From Daucus carota subsp. sativus (lineage: Eukaryota > Streptophyta > Magnoliopsida > Apiales > Apiaceae): a DNA stretch of 64,000 nt. Position numbers and translations under genes: made by a program. Location: contig NC_030385.2 of the NCBI RefSeq assembly GCF_001625215.2, positions 365,135-429,134 on the forward strand, given 5' to 3'. The notes below the pieces were generated by a model. It had not been told where the DNA came from. It worked only from the letters and a program-made list of their open reading frames with translations, and did no database searches. Of the stretch, positions 53,662 through 62,532 are shown one piece after another (position 1 is the first letter of the stretch; the number at the start of each line of letters is the position of its first letter).

Positions 53662-53880
53662 CAATATAGTTGAGAGTTTAGCAGATCAGCAGTACTAGTA
53701 AATGGCACACGGTTTATTTATGTAGCTTAGACTTTGTGTATAGTTTCTACTCTATAAAGCTAGCTCTTGAGCATGTAATACGCACAACACAGTAATACAA
53801 GAGTTTCACTTTCTTGGTTTCTCTTACATTACTCTGCATCAATATATTTACACACAACACAACAGTTAAGTGTTTCTACA
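53604..53880 (+). repeat. 5' LTR of the Copia element
   Basis: 277 bp, identical to 58666-58942. Supplies the new stop codon of gene B at 53659-53661. A TATAAAG-like box lies at 53754-53760. Confidence 0.95.
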
Positions 53881-53892
53881 TGGTATCAGAGC
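53881..53892 (+). promoter_or_regulatory. Primer-binding site (initiator tRNA-Met)
   Basis: TGGTATCAGAGC directly follows the 5' LTR, the standard tRNA-iMet primer site of plant Copia elements. The leader from here to 54575 has no supported coding sequence. Confidence 0.92.
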
Positions 53893-54575
53893 TTTAAGCT
53901 CCTTACCTCAATTGCTTCCGCTAATCCTCATCTGTTCTTCATTGTTCTTGTTGTGCCAGCTCGTTGAGACATTTTCTCAAACAGGTTGTCAGCCAAATTC
54001 CTTGAGCAACACAGCCACCCACGTTGGACACCACATGTACCAGCCACATATAACTATACCCAAAACTCAATCTCTACACAGCGAGTCGGTCCCAGTCAAC
54101 TCAGTGAGCCATCCAACTCGGTTACACTTATCCACACATCGAGTTGACAAACTCATCAAACTCAGTCTTGTATAAGATTGAGTCCCCAAAGGTCCTTCAT
54201 CATTAGTTCCGCTGCACTCCGACCAACAAACCCAGCTTAGTAATGAGTCGACTCACTGACTCAACCAATTCAGTCCTCTACAAGTTGACTCGGTGCCTAT
54301 ATCTCCCAGTAAAATAGCCGCTTCTTGAAATATGAGAAGTAGCAGCGATTAAAATAAAATAAAAATATCAAGGTGATTGTTTTGTCTCTGGGTGCTCTTG
54401 AATCGCGCTATCCTCATCTCTGGGAAGTAAAGTGGTACCCTGCTGTTTTGTTTTTAATTGATTAACATATATTAGTTAATTACCTCTCAGTACCCTCACG
54501 TTTACCATTTTTTATATTTTAAACCTTCATATTTTATACTTCACATTTTAGTCCCAACACTTATCTTATCTTGAC

Positions 54576-57500
54576 ATGGAGAAAGAAAATAGCTCACCAA
54601 TTCAAACGATTTTGAATGGCTCGAATTATATAACTTGGTCTCAAGCTATGCGCAGTTTTCTCAAAGGAAAAAGACTTTGGCGGTATGTGAACGGGGATTT
54701 TACTATTCCGACAAAAGAAAAAGATGAAGTTGACTCAAAATTCAAAGATCGTATTGAGGAATGGGATGTCAAAAATCACCAAGCTATCACATTTTTTAGA
54801 AACTCTTCAGTTTCTAAAATTAATTTACAGTTTGGAAATTATGACACCGCAAAAGAAATTTGGGACTTACTGGCATCAAGATACACTACATCTGATCTTT
54901 CTCACCAGTATCAGATCATGAGTTCACTAAGTAAGCAAAAACAAGAGCCTGGTCAACCAGTTGCAGATTTTCTCTCTCAGATACAATCACTTTGGGATCA
55001 ACTAACATTATCTGAACCAAAGTGGTTACATACAGAAGATGCTACACTTTATCACACATATCGTGACCAGCAACGACTCATCCAGTTTCTTATGGCTCTC
55101 ACTCAGGATTTCGAACCAGTTAGAGCTGCTCTTCTTCATCGAGTTCCACTCCCCTCATTAGAAAGTTCTGTTGCTGAACTTATCTCTGAGGAAACTCGAC
55201 TTGGCCTTGGAAAATTCAAATCTGTGGTTGATAATGTACTTGTTGTACCTTTGGTATCCACTTCTGACAAACCATTTTGCAGGTTTTGTCGTCAAAGTGG
55301 ACATGTCACAAAGGATTGCATAACATTGCGTAATCATACATGTCAACATTGTCATCAAAAAGGTCATTACTCAATACAGTTCTGCAAGAAAAAGCCATCA
55401 TTCCATTCAAACAAGTTTACTCAGTCTTCTGCTGCTGCAACCTCTGAATCTCCAACCACATCTACTAGTGAGCTGGAATCTTTGCTCAAACAGGTTTTAC
55501 TTAAAGCCAACTCTCCCTCCACTGCATTTTCTGCCACTTCAGGTACTTCTTGGTATTTTGATTCAGCATGTTGTAATCATATGACAAATGATTCATCCAT
55601 ATTTACCATGAAAACACAAAGTACATCCCTTCCAAATATTCAAACTGCCGATGGTTCTACCATGAAAGTGACACATGTTGGAACTGTATCTACAGAAGAT
55701 CTTAATCTTCCTGACACATACTTCGTTCCTAATCTATCACTAAATCTTATTTCCATCGGTCAATTATGTGATCTTGGTTTTGATATAATCTTTACCTCTT
55801 CTGGTTGTCATGTACAGGATCCTCAGACAGGACAGACCTTTGGGACAGGGCGTAGATGCGGAAGGTTGTTTGAGCTCACTTCCCTTCATCTTCCTACATC
55901 AAAATCATCATCCAATCATCTAGTTGGTTCTTTTTCCACTACAACCAACATCTGGCATTCCCGGTTAGGTCATCCATCACAATCTCGTTTACATAGTCTT
56001 ATTTCTAGTGGTCATCTTGGTAGTGTTAATCTAGACACAATTGATTGTGTTTCATGTAAACTGGCAAAACATCATGTACTTCCATTTCCTATTCATTATG
56101 AAAAATCATCAGCTACCTTTGATCTAATACATTCTGATATTTGGGGTCCCTCTCCAACTCCAACTATGGGAGGGTCAAGATACTATGTGATATTTGTTGA
56201 TGATTTTTCTCGATACACTTGGATATATATTTTGAAAAATCGTTCAGAATTAGGAGAAACTTATAAAAATTTTGCCACTATGATTAACACTCAGTTCAAA
56301 AAGAAAATCAAGCTTTTTCGTGCCGATAATGCCAAAGAATACAAAGAATCTGATCTTAACAAATTTTTGGCATCTTATGGCACTCTTGCACAAAGCTCTT
56401 GTCCTTACACATCACAACAAAATGGTCGTGCTGAACGTAAACATAGGCACATTCTTGATACAGTTCGAGCTCTTCTCATTTCCTCTTCTTGTCCAGAACT
56501 ATTTTGGGGGGAAGCTGCATTAACAGCTGTTTACACAATCAATATGATTCCTTCTCCTGTTACAAATAACTTGTCTCCTTATGAAATATTATATGAAGAA
56601 CCTCCATCATATGATTCTCTTAAGGTTTTTGGTTCCACATGTTTTGTTCTTCTTCCTCCACATGAAAGAACAAAACTAGAGCCACGTGCTCGTCTTTGTT
56701 GCTTTATTGGTTATGGTAGTGGTCAGAAGGGATATCGTTGTTGGGATCCTATCTCCCAACGTCTACGAGTTTCTCGTAATGTGACATTTTGGGAACACAA
56801 AATGTTTTCATCTATGTCAGAATTTAAAATTGACACTACTACTAGCATTTCCCACTTTACAGATCCTTTTATTGATCTACATCCCACTGATGAAAATATA
56901 GAATGTCCATCGTCTTCTACTAACATATTTTCAGCAGATTCTCCACTTGAGCTCACTCAGCCATCTCCAACTACCAATGTTCCTGCAACTGAAGTTCAGT
57001 CTGAGGATTCCAATGTTGAGCCTATCACTCTACCAGATGAGTCTATTCATCGCTCTACTCGGGTAAGAAAACCTCCGGTTCGACTTACTGATTATCATGT
57101 TTATTCTGCTATACAAGCGTTACATGAGCCTCAAACATATAGAGAGGCGAGTGTTAACCCTCTTTGGCAGAAAGCAATGGCAGAAGAGCTTCAGGCATTA
57201 GACCGAACACATACTTGGGATCTTGTTACTTTACCTCCTGGTAAAACAGCAGTGGGTTGTCGATGGATCTACAAAATTAAAACAAAATCTGATGGTTCCA
57301 TTGAAAGATATAAAGCTCGTCTAGTTGCTAGAGGCTTTACTCAAGAGTATGGCATTGATTACGAGGAAACTTTCGCACCAGTTGCTCGTCTCACATCTGT
57401 TCGAAGTCTACTAGCTGTCGGAGCATCAAAACACTGGGATATGTGGCAAATGGATGTCAAGAATGCCTTTCTCAATGGAGACCTTCACGAGGAAGTTTAT

Positions 57501-58658
57501 CTCAAACCTCCTCCAGGTTTCTCGCACTCTCCAAATCAGGTATTCAAGCTTAACAAGGCTCTTTATGGTCTTAAACAAGCACCTCGAGCTTGGTTTGAAA
57601 AATTCAGCAAAATAGTTCAGCAATTGGGGTTTTCTTCAAGTCCATATGATCATGCCCTTTTCATACGAAGGTCTGAACGGGGAAGTGTTTTACTTCTTCT
57701 ATATGTCGATGACATGATCATTACTGGAGATGACACCAAAGGCATTTCTGAACTTAAACAGTTTCTCAGCCAGCATTTTGAAATGAAGGATCTTGGTTCA
57801 TTGAACTACTTCTTGGGTCTTGAGGTTTCTTCTGTCCCTACTGGCTACACTCTTTCACAAGTAAAGTATGCATCTGACCTCTTATTAAAATCTGGAATCA
57901 GTGACACCAAGATTGCCTCTACTCCTTTGGAATACGAGGTTAAACTTAATGCAGAAGATGGTGAATTACTTTCCAATCCTACATTGTATCGCCAATTGGT
58001 TGGGAGTTTAATTTATCTCACTGTAACTCGCCCAGATATTGCTCATGCTGTGCACATTGTAAGTCAGTTCATGGCAGCTCCCCGCACTCCTCACTTCTCA
58101 GCTGTTCTTCACATACTTCGTTATGTCAAAGGCAGTATATTTCATGGATTACATTATTCATTTGACTCTTCTCTTGAGTTACATGCCTACTCCGATGCTG
58201 ATTGGGGCGGTGATCCTACTACAAGATGCTCTACTACGGGATTTTGTTTCTTTCTTGGCGATTCTCTTATCTCCTGGCGCAGTAAGAAACAATCCCTTGC
58301 TTCACGATCAAGTGCCGAGTCAGAATATCGGGCTCTTGCTGACACCACACAAGAACTTATTTGGCTACGATGGTTACTTGAAGACATGAGTGTAACGCAT
58401 TCTCCAGTTACTTCTATTTACTGCGACAGTAAAAGTGCTATAGACATTGCTCACAATGATGTTTTTCACGAGCGCACTAAACATATAGAAATTGATTGTC
58501 ATTTCACTCGTCAACAAGTTGCAAAAGGTACAGTTCGTCTATGTGGTGTCCCGAGTGCTGATAATACTGCAGATTTATTCACGAAAATTCATCCTCCCGG
58601 AATTTTTCGTAATTTTGTTTCCAAACTCAAGCTGATTTTACAACCATCTTCAGTTTGA
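54576..58658 (+). CDS. Gag-Pol polyprotein of the Copia element
   Basis: An uninterrupted frame of 1,360 codons with Copia order (integrase before reverse transcriptase). Gag N-terminus (LNGSNYITWSQAMRSFLKGK); two zinc knuckles near 234-265 (CRFCRQSGHVTKDC, CQHCHQKGHYSIQFC); protease near 325 (WYFDSACCNHMTND; DSA where DSG is usual); integrase with zinc motif near 459-500 (WHSRLGHP, CVSCKLAKH) and DDE core (DLIHSDIWGP, FRADNAKEY, QQNGRAERKHR); reverse transcriptase near 955-1050 (WQMDVKNAFLNGDLHEEVYL, LYVDDMIITGD); RNase H from about 1201 (AYSDADWGG, SSAESEYRAL, YCDSKSAI). The stop codon touches the polypurine tract. The closest Copia lineage is not decided from the motifs I can see. Confidence 0.96.
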   Translation: MEKENSSPIQTILNGSNYITWSQAMRSFLKGKRLWRYVNGDFTIPTKEKDEVDSKFKDRIEEWDVKNHQAITFFRNSSVSKINLQFGNYDTAKEIWDLLASRYTTSDLSHQYQIMSSLSKQKQEPGQPVADFLSQIQSLWDQLTLSEPKWLHTEDATLYHTYRDQQRLIQFLMALTQDFEPVRAALLHRVPLPSLESSVAELISEETRLGLGKFKSVVDNVLVVPLVSTSDKPFCRFCRQSGHVTKDCITLRNHTCQHCHQKGHYSIQFCKKKPSFHSNKFTQSSAAATSESPTTSTSELESLLKQVLLKANSPSTAFSATSGTSWYFDSACCNHMTNDSSIFTMKTQSTSLPNIQTADGSTMKVTHVGTVSTEDLNLPDTYFVPNLSLNLISIGQLCDLGFDIIFTSSGCHVQDPQTGQTFGTGRRCGRLFELTSLHLPTSKSSSNHLVGSFSTTTNIWHSRLGHPSQSRLHSLISSGHLGSVNLDTIDCVSCKLAKHHVLPFPIHYEKSSATFDLIHSDIWGPSPTPTMGGSRYYVIFVDDFSRYTWIYILKNRSELGETYKNFATMINTQFKKKIKLFRADNAKEYKESDLNKFLASYGTLAQSSCPYTSQQNGRAERKHRHILDTVRALLISSSCPELFWGEAALTAVYTINMIPSPVTNNLSPYEILYEEPPSYDSLKVFGSTCFVLLPPHERTKLEPRARLCCFIGYGSGQKGYRCWDPISQRLRVSRNVTFWEHKMFSSMSEFKIDTTTSISHFTDPFIDLHPTDENIECPSSSTNIFSADSPLELTQPSPTTNVPATEVQSEDSNVEPITLPDESIHRSTRVRKPPVRLTDYHVYSAIQALHEPQTYREASVNPLWQKAMAEELQALDRTHTWDLVTLPPGKTAVGCRWIYKIKTKSDGSIERYKARLVARGFTQEYGIDYEETFAPVARLTSVRSLLAVGASKHWDMWQMDVKNAFLNGDLHEEVYLKPPPGFSHSPNQVFKLNKALYGLKQAPRAWFEKFSKIVQQLGFSSSPYDHALFIRRSERGSVLLLLYVDDMIITGDDTKGISELKQFLSQHFEMKDLGSLNYFLGLEVSSVPTGYTLSQVKYASDLLLKSGISDTKIASTPLEYEVKLNAEDGELLSNPTLYRQLVGSLIYLTVTRPDIAHAVHIVSQFMAAPRTPHFSAVLHILRYVKGSIFHGLHYSFDSSLELHAYSDADWGGDPTTRCSTTGFCFFLGDSLISWRSKKQSLASRSSAESEYRALADTTQELIWLRWLLEDMSVTHSPVTSIYCDSKSAIDIAHNDVFHERTKHIEIDCHFTRQQVAKGTVRLCGVPSADNTADLFTKIHPPGIFRNFVSKLKLILQPSSV

Positions 58659-58665
58659 GGGGGGG
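58657..58665 (+). promoter_or_regulatory. Polypurine tract of the Copia element
   Basis: GAGGGGGGG directly before the 3' LTR. It overlaps the gag-pol stop codon by two bases. Confidence 0.9.
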
Positions 58666-58942
58666 TGTTGAAATATGTTCACACCTCTGCTGGATTCTAA
58701 CAGCTATTGTTGGACTTTTGTGACAATATAGTTGAGAGTTTAGCAGATCAGCAGTACTAGTAAATGGCACACGGTTTATTTATGTAGCTTAGACTTTGTG
58801 TATAGTTTCTACTCTATAAAGCTAGCTCTTGAGCATGTAATACGCACAACACAGTAATACAAGAGTTTCACTTTCTTGGTTTCTCTTACATTACTCTGCA
58901 TCAATATATTTACACACAACACAACAGTTAAGTGTTTCTACA
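58666..58942 (+). repeat. 3' LTR of the Copia element
   Basis: 277 bp, identical to the 5' LTR. Followed by AGAAA, the second copy of the target duplication. Confidence 0.95.
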
Positions 58943-59020
58943 AGAAAACAGAGAAAAAAGTTGTCTCTCTTTCTTGCAGCAGGTAGAGTTGCAAATCGTC
59001 GAGGAGCCAACAGAACTTAA
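58943..59020 (+). pseudogene. Severed 3' end of gene B
   Basis: Twenty-five codons and a stop aligning with the basic tail of gene A (KKLSLFLAAGRV against KKMSLYLAPARV), in the frame that gene B would have had before the insertion. There is no upstream start of its own. It could be expressed only from a transcript starting in the 3' LTR. Confidence 0.85.
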
Positions 59021-61179
59021 AGTGACTAAGCTATGATCAGTTGTGACTCAAACCCCTGCATCCTTTATCTCACCTTTCTTGGTCCTGTTTTGCTTCCAGT
59101 CCTGTACCATTGTCAGATTTGGGTTTACTCAGCCGTTATACATCAAGGGGTAATGTAATTCTTTAGCGTCCAAGTTGCCATGTATTTTTCTAGTGCTCTT
59201 TATGTTTGGTGATGTGTCTTCAACAGCAAATAATATGATATGAGTTTGATAATACTGATATATAGTAATGAGCTATAACTTTGATTATTTGTTCTGAACA
59301 CGTGTTGATTGCATCTGATGCTAATGATTTGGTTATAATTCATTGCCTGGTTACAAAATTTAAGATAGATATGTTCTAGTTCTATTGTACGCTGGATGGT
59401 AGAGACTGTTTGTAGCTTATAGCCTATAAATCCTTTAGAAATGAAGTTTAAACTAGGCACCTCTTTTCATTTGCAGAACGTCTATAAAAACGTCTAAAGA
59501 ATATTTGTTTTTCTTGTTTGGCTATTATAAAAGAAAAGCTATTAGGAAAGTAGTTTAGTATGGTAGAAATTGATGAAAATGAATTTCTCTGAATTTATTA
59601 TTTACAAACAAACATCAACATGACTACTTCAGTGGCATACGTAATGCAAATAATAGCTGCACACATTGAGACTTGAACATGGCTTTTCGGGTCTCCAAGA
59701 CAGCAAGACTTCTGGAGCACTGGACCAAAGGAGGTCTGGTCGTCTGTATTCACTGTAGAAATCATGAAATTTTAGTTGTGACTGCAGATTCATGACTAAT
59801 ATTGTTTAGAAGAAGGATTTAGAGGGACTTATGTTAGCCTTGTCCTACCTTCCTAGAGCCAATTTATTTGTGCCTTCCGCATAAACTTCTATTGGCCTAT
59901 GTCTCTTAGGTGGTCGACGGCCTGATACTCAGCAAAATGGATGATTAGTGCCAGTAAATAATTCTACTACAGTCCAAGTAATTAAATGATGATAAATCAA
60001 TGCCTAAAGCAGGCGTGAATGTTCTATTCAGCGGAGTAACCAAGGAACACTGTAAAACCATACATGCAATGATGTGTAGTACAAATAAAAAAGATGAGAG
60101 CTGGAAATAGAGAGTAAGAGCAGAGCAGTTTTTGCAGATATGGTAAAAAGCTCCAGGTGCCTCTTATTTGGAAGCAACTCAGATAGTCCGTTTTACCCAT
60201 ATAAGTTTCTGGAGGCCTCTCAGCTGCAATTACCGGGCCTCCCAAACTCCTCGGTCTACTCTCACTTAAATCATCTCATCTAGAGACCTTCTTTATACTC
60301 TGCACGGTTTAGAGACCCTGCTCTAAGCCTACTTAGTTTCAACTGGACCAGCATCAAGAGTGACCCTATGGTGTATCGTGCAAGACAACTGGTTATAGTG
60401 ATTAAAGTGATGGATTGGGCAACAAAAGAAACTATGAAGATCTTAAACAGAGCACTTTTAAAATCAAATGTGAGGATAATACCATGCTGAGAACAATTCC
60501 AGTAAGGGCATCCCTTGACAATTGTAGAGGGAGTGCAACAATCAGAGTGATATCGTCAAAGTTTTCAGTCCAATAATCTCTTTCAACGAGTAAACAGCAT
60601 TGTGTGCAGGTTAAAGTGAAGATTACTGTAATTACGAGCAACAATGTTTGGGATCGTCTTGTCAATTTGGGTGAAGGATAATACTTATATAGCAAATGCT
60701 CCTGAGGGAAGAAAGCTCAATAGTCTTTGGACATTTTGTTAAGCAAATAATGGCTAATTAGTAACAGTCTTACAATAGCGTATGCAAAAATTTAATCATG
60801 CTCATCTCTGATATAGTGATATGTTGTTGGCCGGTGAAAAAGAACATATAATGAATGACAATGCTAAGCCAGACATGCGACCTCAACTACACATTTTATT
60901 CCTGTAATTTCTTGCAACTGCCTGTGACTGCTATGAACTCCATTTCTGACCTCGCGGCTGATTCTGATGATTCGCTTTTTTTTGGATGTGAGAAGTTATC
61001 AGCTTACTCTTTCTCACTGCACTAAATGAATTGTAGTTTGAACTTGAATGTACTTATATCCTACTTAAGACAGCAAGAAGGAAAGTTTCAGAATGAATAT
61101 ATTAACATGTGGCAGTTTGGTATGAAAATTGATATTAAAAGTAAAATAAGAAAAGAAAGGGAAGAAGAGCTAGCATGAT
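59021..61179. other. Duplicated 3' flank, then gene-free DNA
   Basis: 59021-59940 is the second copy of the gene A 3' flank. From 59941 on I find no supported gene. A minus-strand open frame at 60695-60432 (containing RDYWTENFDDITLIVALPLQ) is hydrophobic and looks somewhat protein-like, but has no recognisable family or clear splice sites. Confidence 0.4.
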
Positions 61180-61188
61180 ATAAAATAT

Positions 61189-61344
61189 TGATGGGGCATG
61201 CAACGGTTTAGTTGATGAGGTTTTGCGAGCACTATGCTTTACGAGATGTCGAGAGTTCAAATCTTGTCAAAGACAGGGTGGGTGCGAGATGTCGAGAGTT
61301 CGAATCTTGTCAAAGACAAGGTGAGTGCGTGAGTGTGCTTAATA
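61189..61344 (+). mobile_element. Probable tRNA-derived SINE with a duplicated B-box block
   Basis: A 156-bp body is flanked by a 9-bp direct repeat ATAAAATAT (61180-61188, 61345-61353). Near the 5' end GGTTTAGTTGATGAGG resembles a pol III A box. GAGTTCAAATC and then GAGTTCGAATC resemble the B box; the block GAGATGTCGAGAGTTC(A/G)AAT plus flanking bases occurs twice (about 43-bp period). The tail is AT-rich. No frame. It could instead be a decayed tRNA-like repeat. Confidence 0.55.
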
Positions 61345-61353
61345 ATAAAATAT

Positions 61354-62532
61354 AGAAATCATGAAACTTTTGTCCTATAATAAGCACTAGATGTTTTGAG
61401 ATAATGATCAAAATTCCACTCAACTTTTGTTGTCATAATCCTGCTAGCAAGCATAGCATGCTTCAAGGCACTTATTATATCCCCCTTTGCATTTGCATGG
61501 CATAATAGACTCCTGCAGTTGGCATTGCTAATAATTTGACAGACACACTTGTAGAGAGGAAAATGAGAAATGTTGTCATAATGTTACAAGACAAGGTGAA
61601 GAATGCGGAAATGCTGTTGTTCTCAATAGCTCCATTTGCTCTTGCTGGAAAGGGATATGCAACCCTCATGACACTTGTCAGAAACCACTGACTTAATTAC
61701 CCACAAAACACCTACTACATGATGATCTTAGTATTTGGACAGACTTGTCATTTGCATCTCGTACGGACTTTCAAACTCTCTTCGAATGAATATTTAATTG
61801 GTATCTTGCCTTCAAACCCAAGGGATGTTCGATGGTTACGTGCTTCCTCTGCAAACCTCAAAAAAAGAGGTTCGTCCCCATAAGTTTGGCGCACATTACG
61901 CCTCTCTCAAAACATTTTCTCTCCTCTCTCCCTCCGTCTCTCTCTCTAGTTATATATGCATCTATTTATCTTTATAAAATCATATGGCTGCAGATAAAAA
62001 TCTACTATAGATTCTTTCCTGTTCTCAGTATTATTCTGCCAGACGTTCGTGCTTATTCTTTCAATAACTCAGGTACTATGTAATGTATATGATTTTTAAT
62101 TGTTCTTCTAAAATGTTCATGTACGCGTTTATATATGAAAAATCATGAATCCAAATTTTGTGCTTTTAGTATACACGGAGTTCTAGCTTAGTACAGTAGT
62201 TTTCTGTCCCAGACAGAGCCTTTTTTTTTTTTTTTTTTTTTAATCATGTTCAGAAGTTTCAGGGATTACAAATGGGTTTCTTCTATGATTTTTATATGCA
62301 TGAAAATACCATGACATCAAAATATTCCAGCGTGTATGGGTGATTTATTTCTCAAGTGTTTTGGATTCTAAATGTCATTACTCTGATTAATTTGTTCAGG
62401 AAGCTAGTTGATGAACCAAGTCTGAGGGCCTTGATAAAATTGTCGCAGAGTGCCTTAAACCGGATATCCAAGATTGTTGTTAGAACTAATAGAGCCTAAT
62501 TAAGAGTAGAATTGTTTAATTAATTGAAAGAA
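61354..62532. promoter_or_regulatory. Promoter/leader region of the DUF936 gene
   Basis: Contains a CT-rich stretch (61915-61950) typical of a plant leader and a T22 run at 62221-62242 that probably lies in a leader intron. An acceptor-like TTGTTCAG at 62393-62400 precedes the leader exon that reaches the ATG. No other gene recognised. Confidence 0.45.

Larger units (their letters stand above)
53604..58942 (+). mobile_element. Complete Ty1/Copia LTR retrotransposon, 5.3 kb
   Basis: 277-bp LTRs (TGTTGAAATATG ... TTTCTACA) at both ends appear identical, and the 5-bp duplication AGAAA is perfect (53599-53603, 58943-58947). Next to the 5' LTR is TGGTATCAGAGC, the classic primer-binding site complementary to initiator tRNA-Met. 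A single gag-pol frame follows, then a GAGGGGGGG polypurine tract. Identical LTRs and an open polyprotein indicate a very recent insertion. It interrupts gene B. Confidence 0.97.
52480..59940. repeat. Tandem duplication, unit 2 (split by the Copia element)
   Basis: Matches 49380-51552 in two parts, 52480-53603 and 58943-59940. The break is the Copia insertion with its AGAAA target duplication. The 3' UTR of gene B (from 59021) matches that of gene A closely. Confidence 0.85.

Noticed and set aside
60432-60695. Hydrophobic minus-strand frame as a membrane-protein exon
   Set aside because: No recognised family and no convincing splice sites; kept only as a remark.
61832-62083. 83-codon frame before the DUF936 gene as a small gene
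   Set aside because: It covers a CT-rich leader and hydrophobic low-complexity codons; better explained as a 5' untranslated exon.
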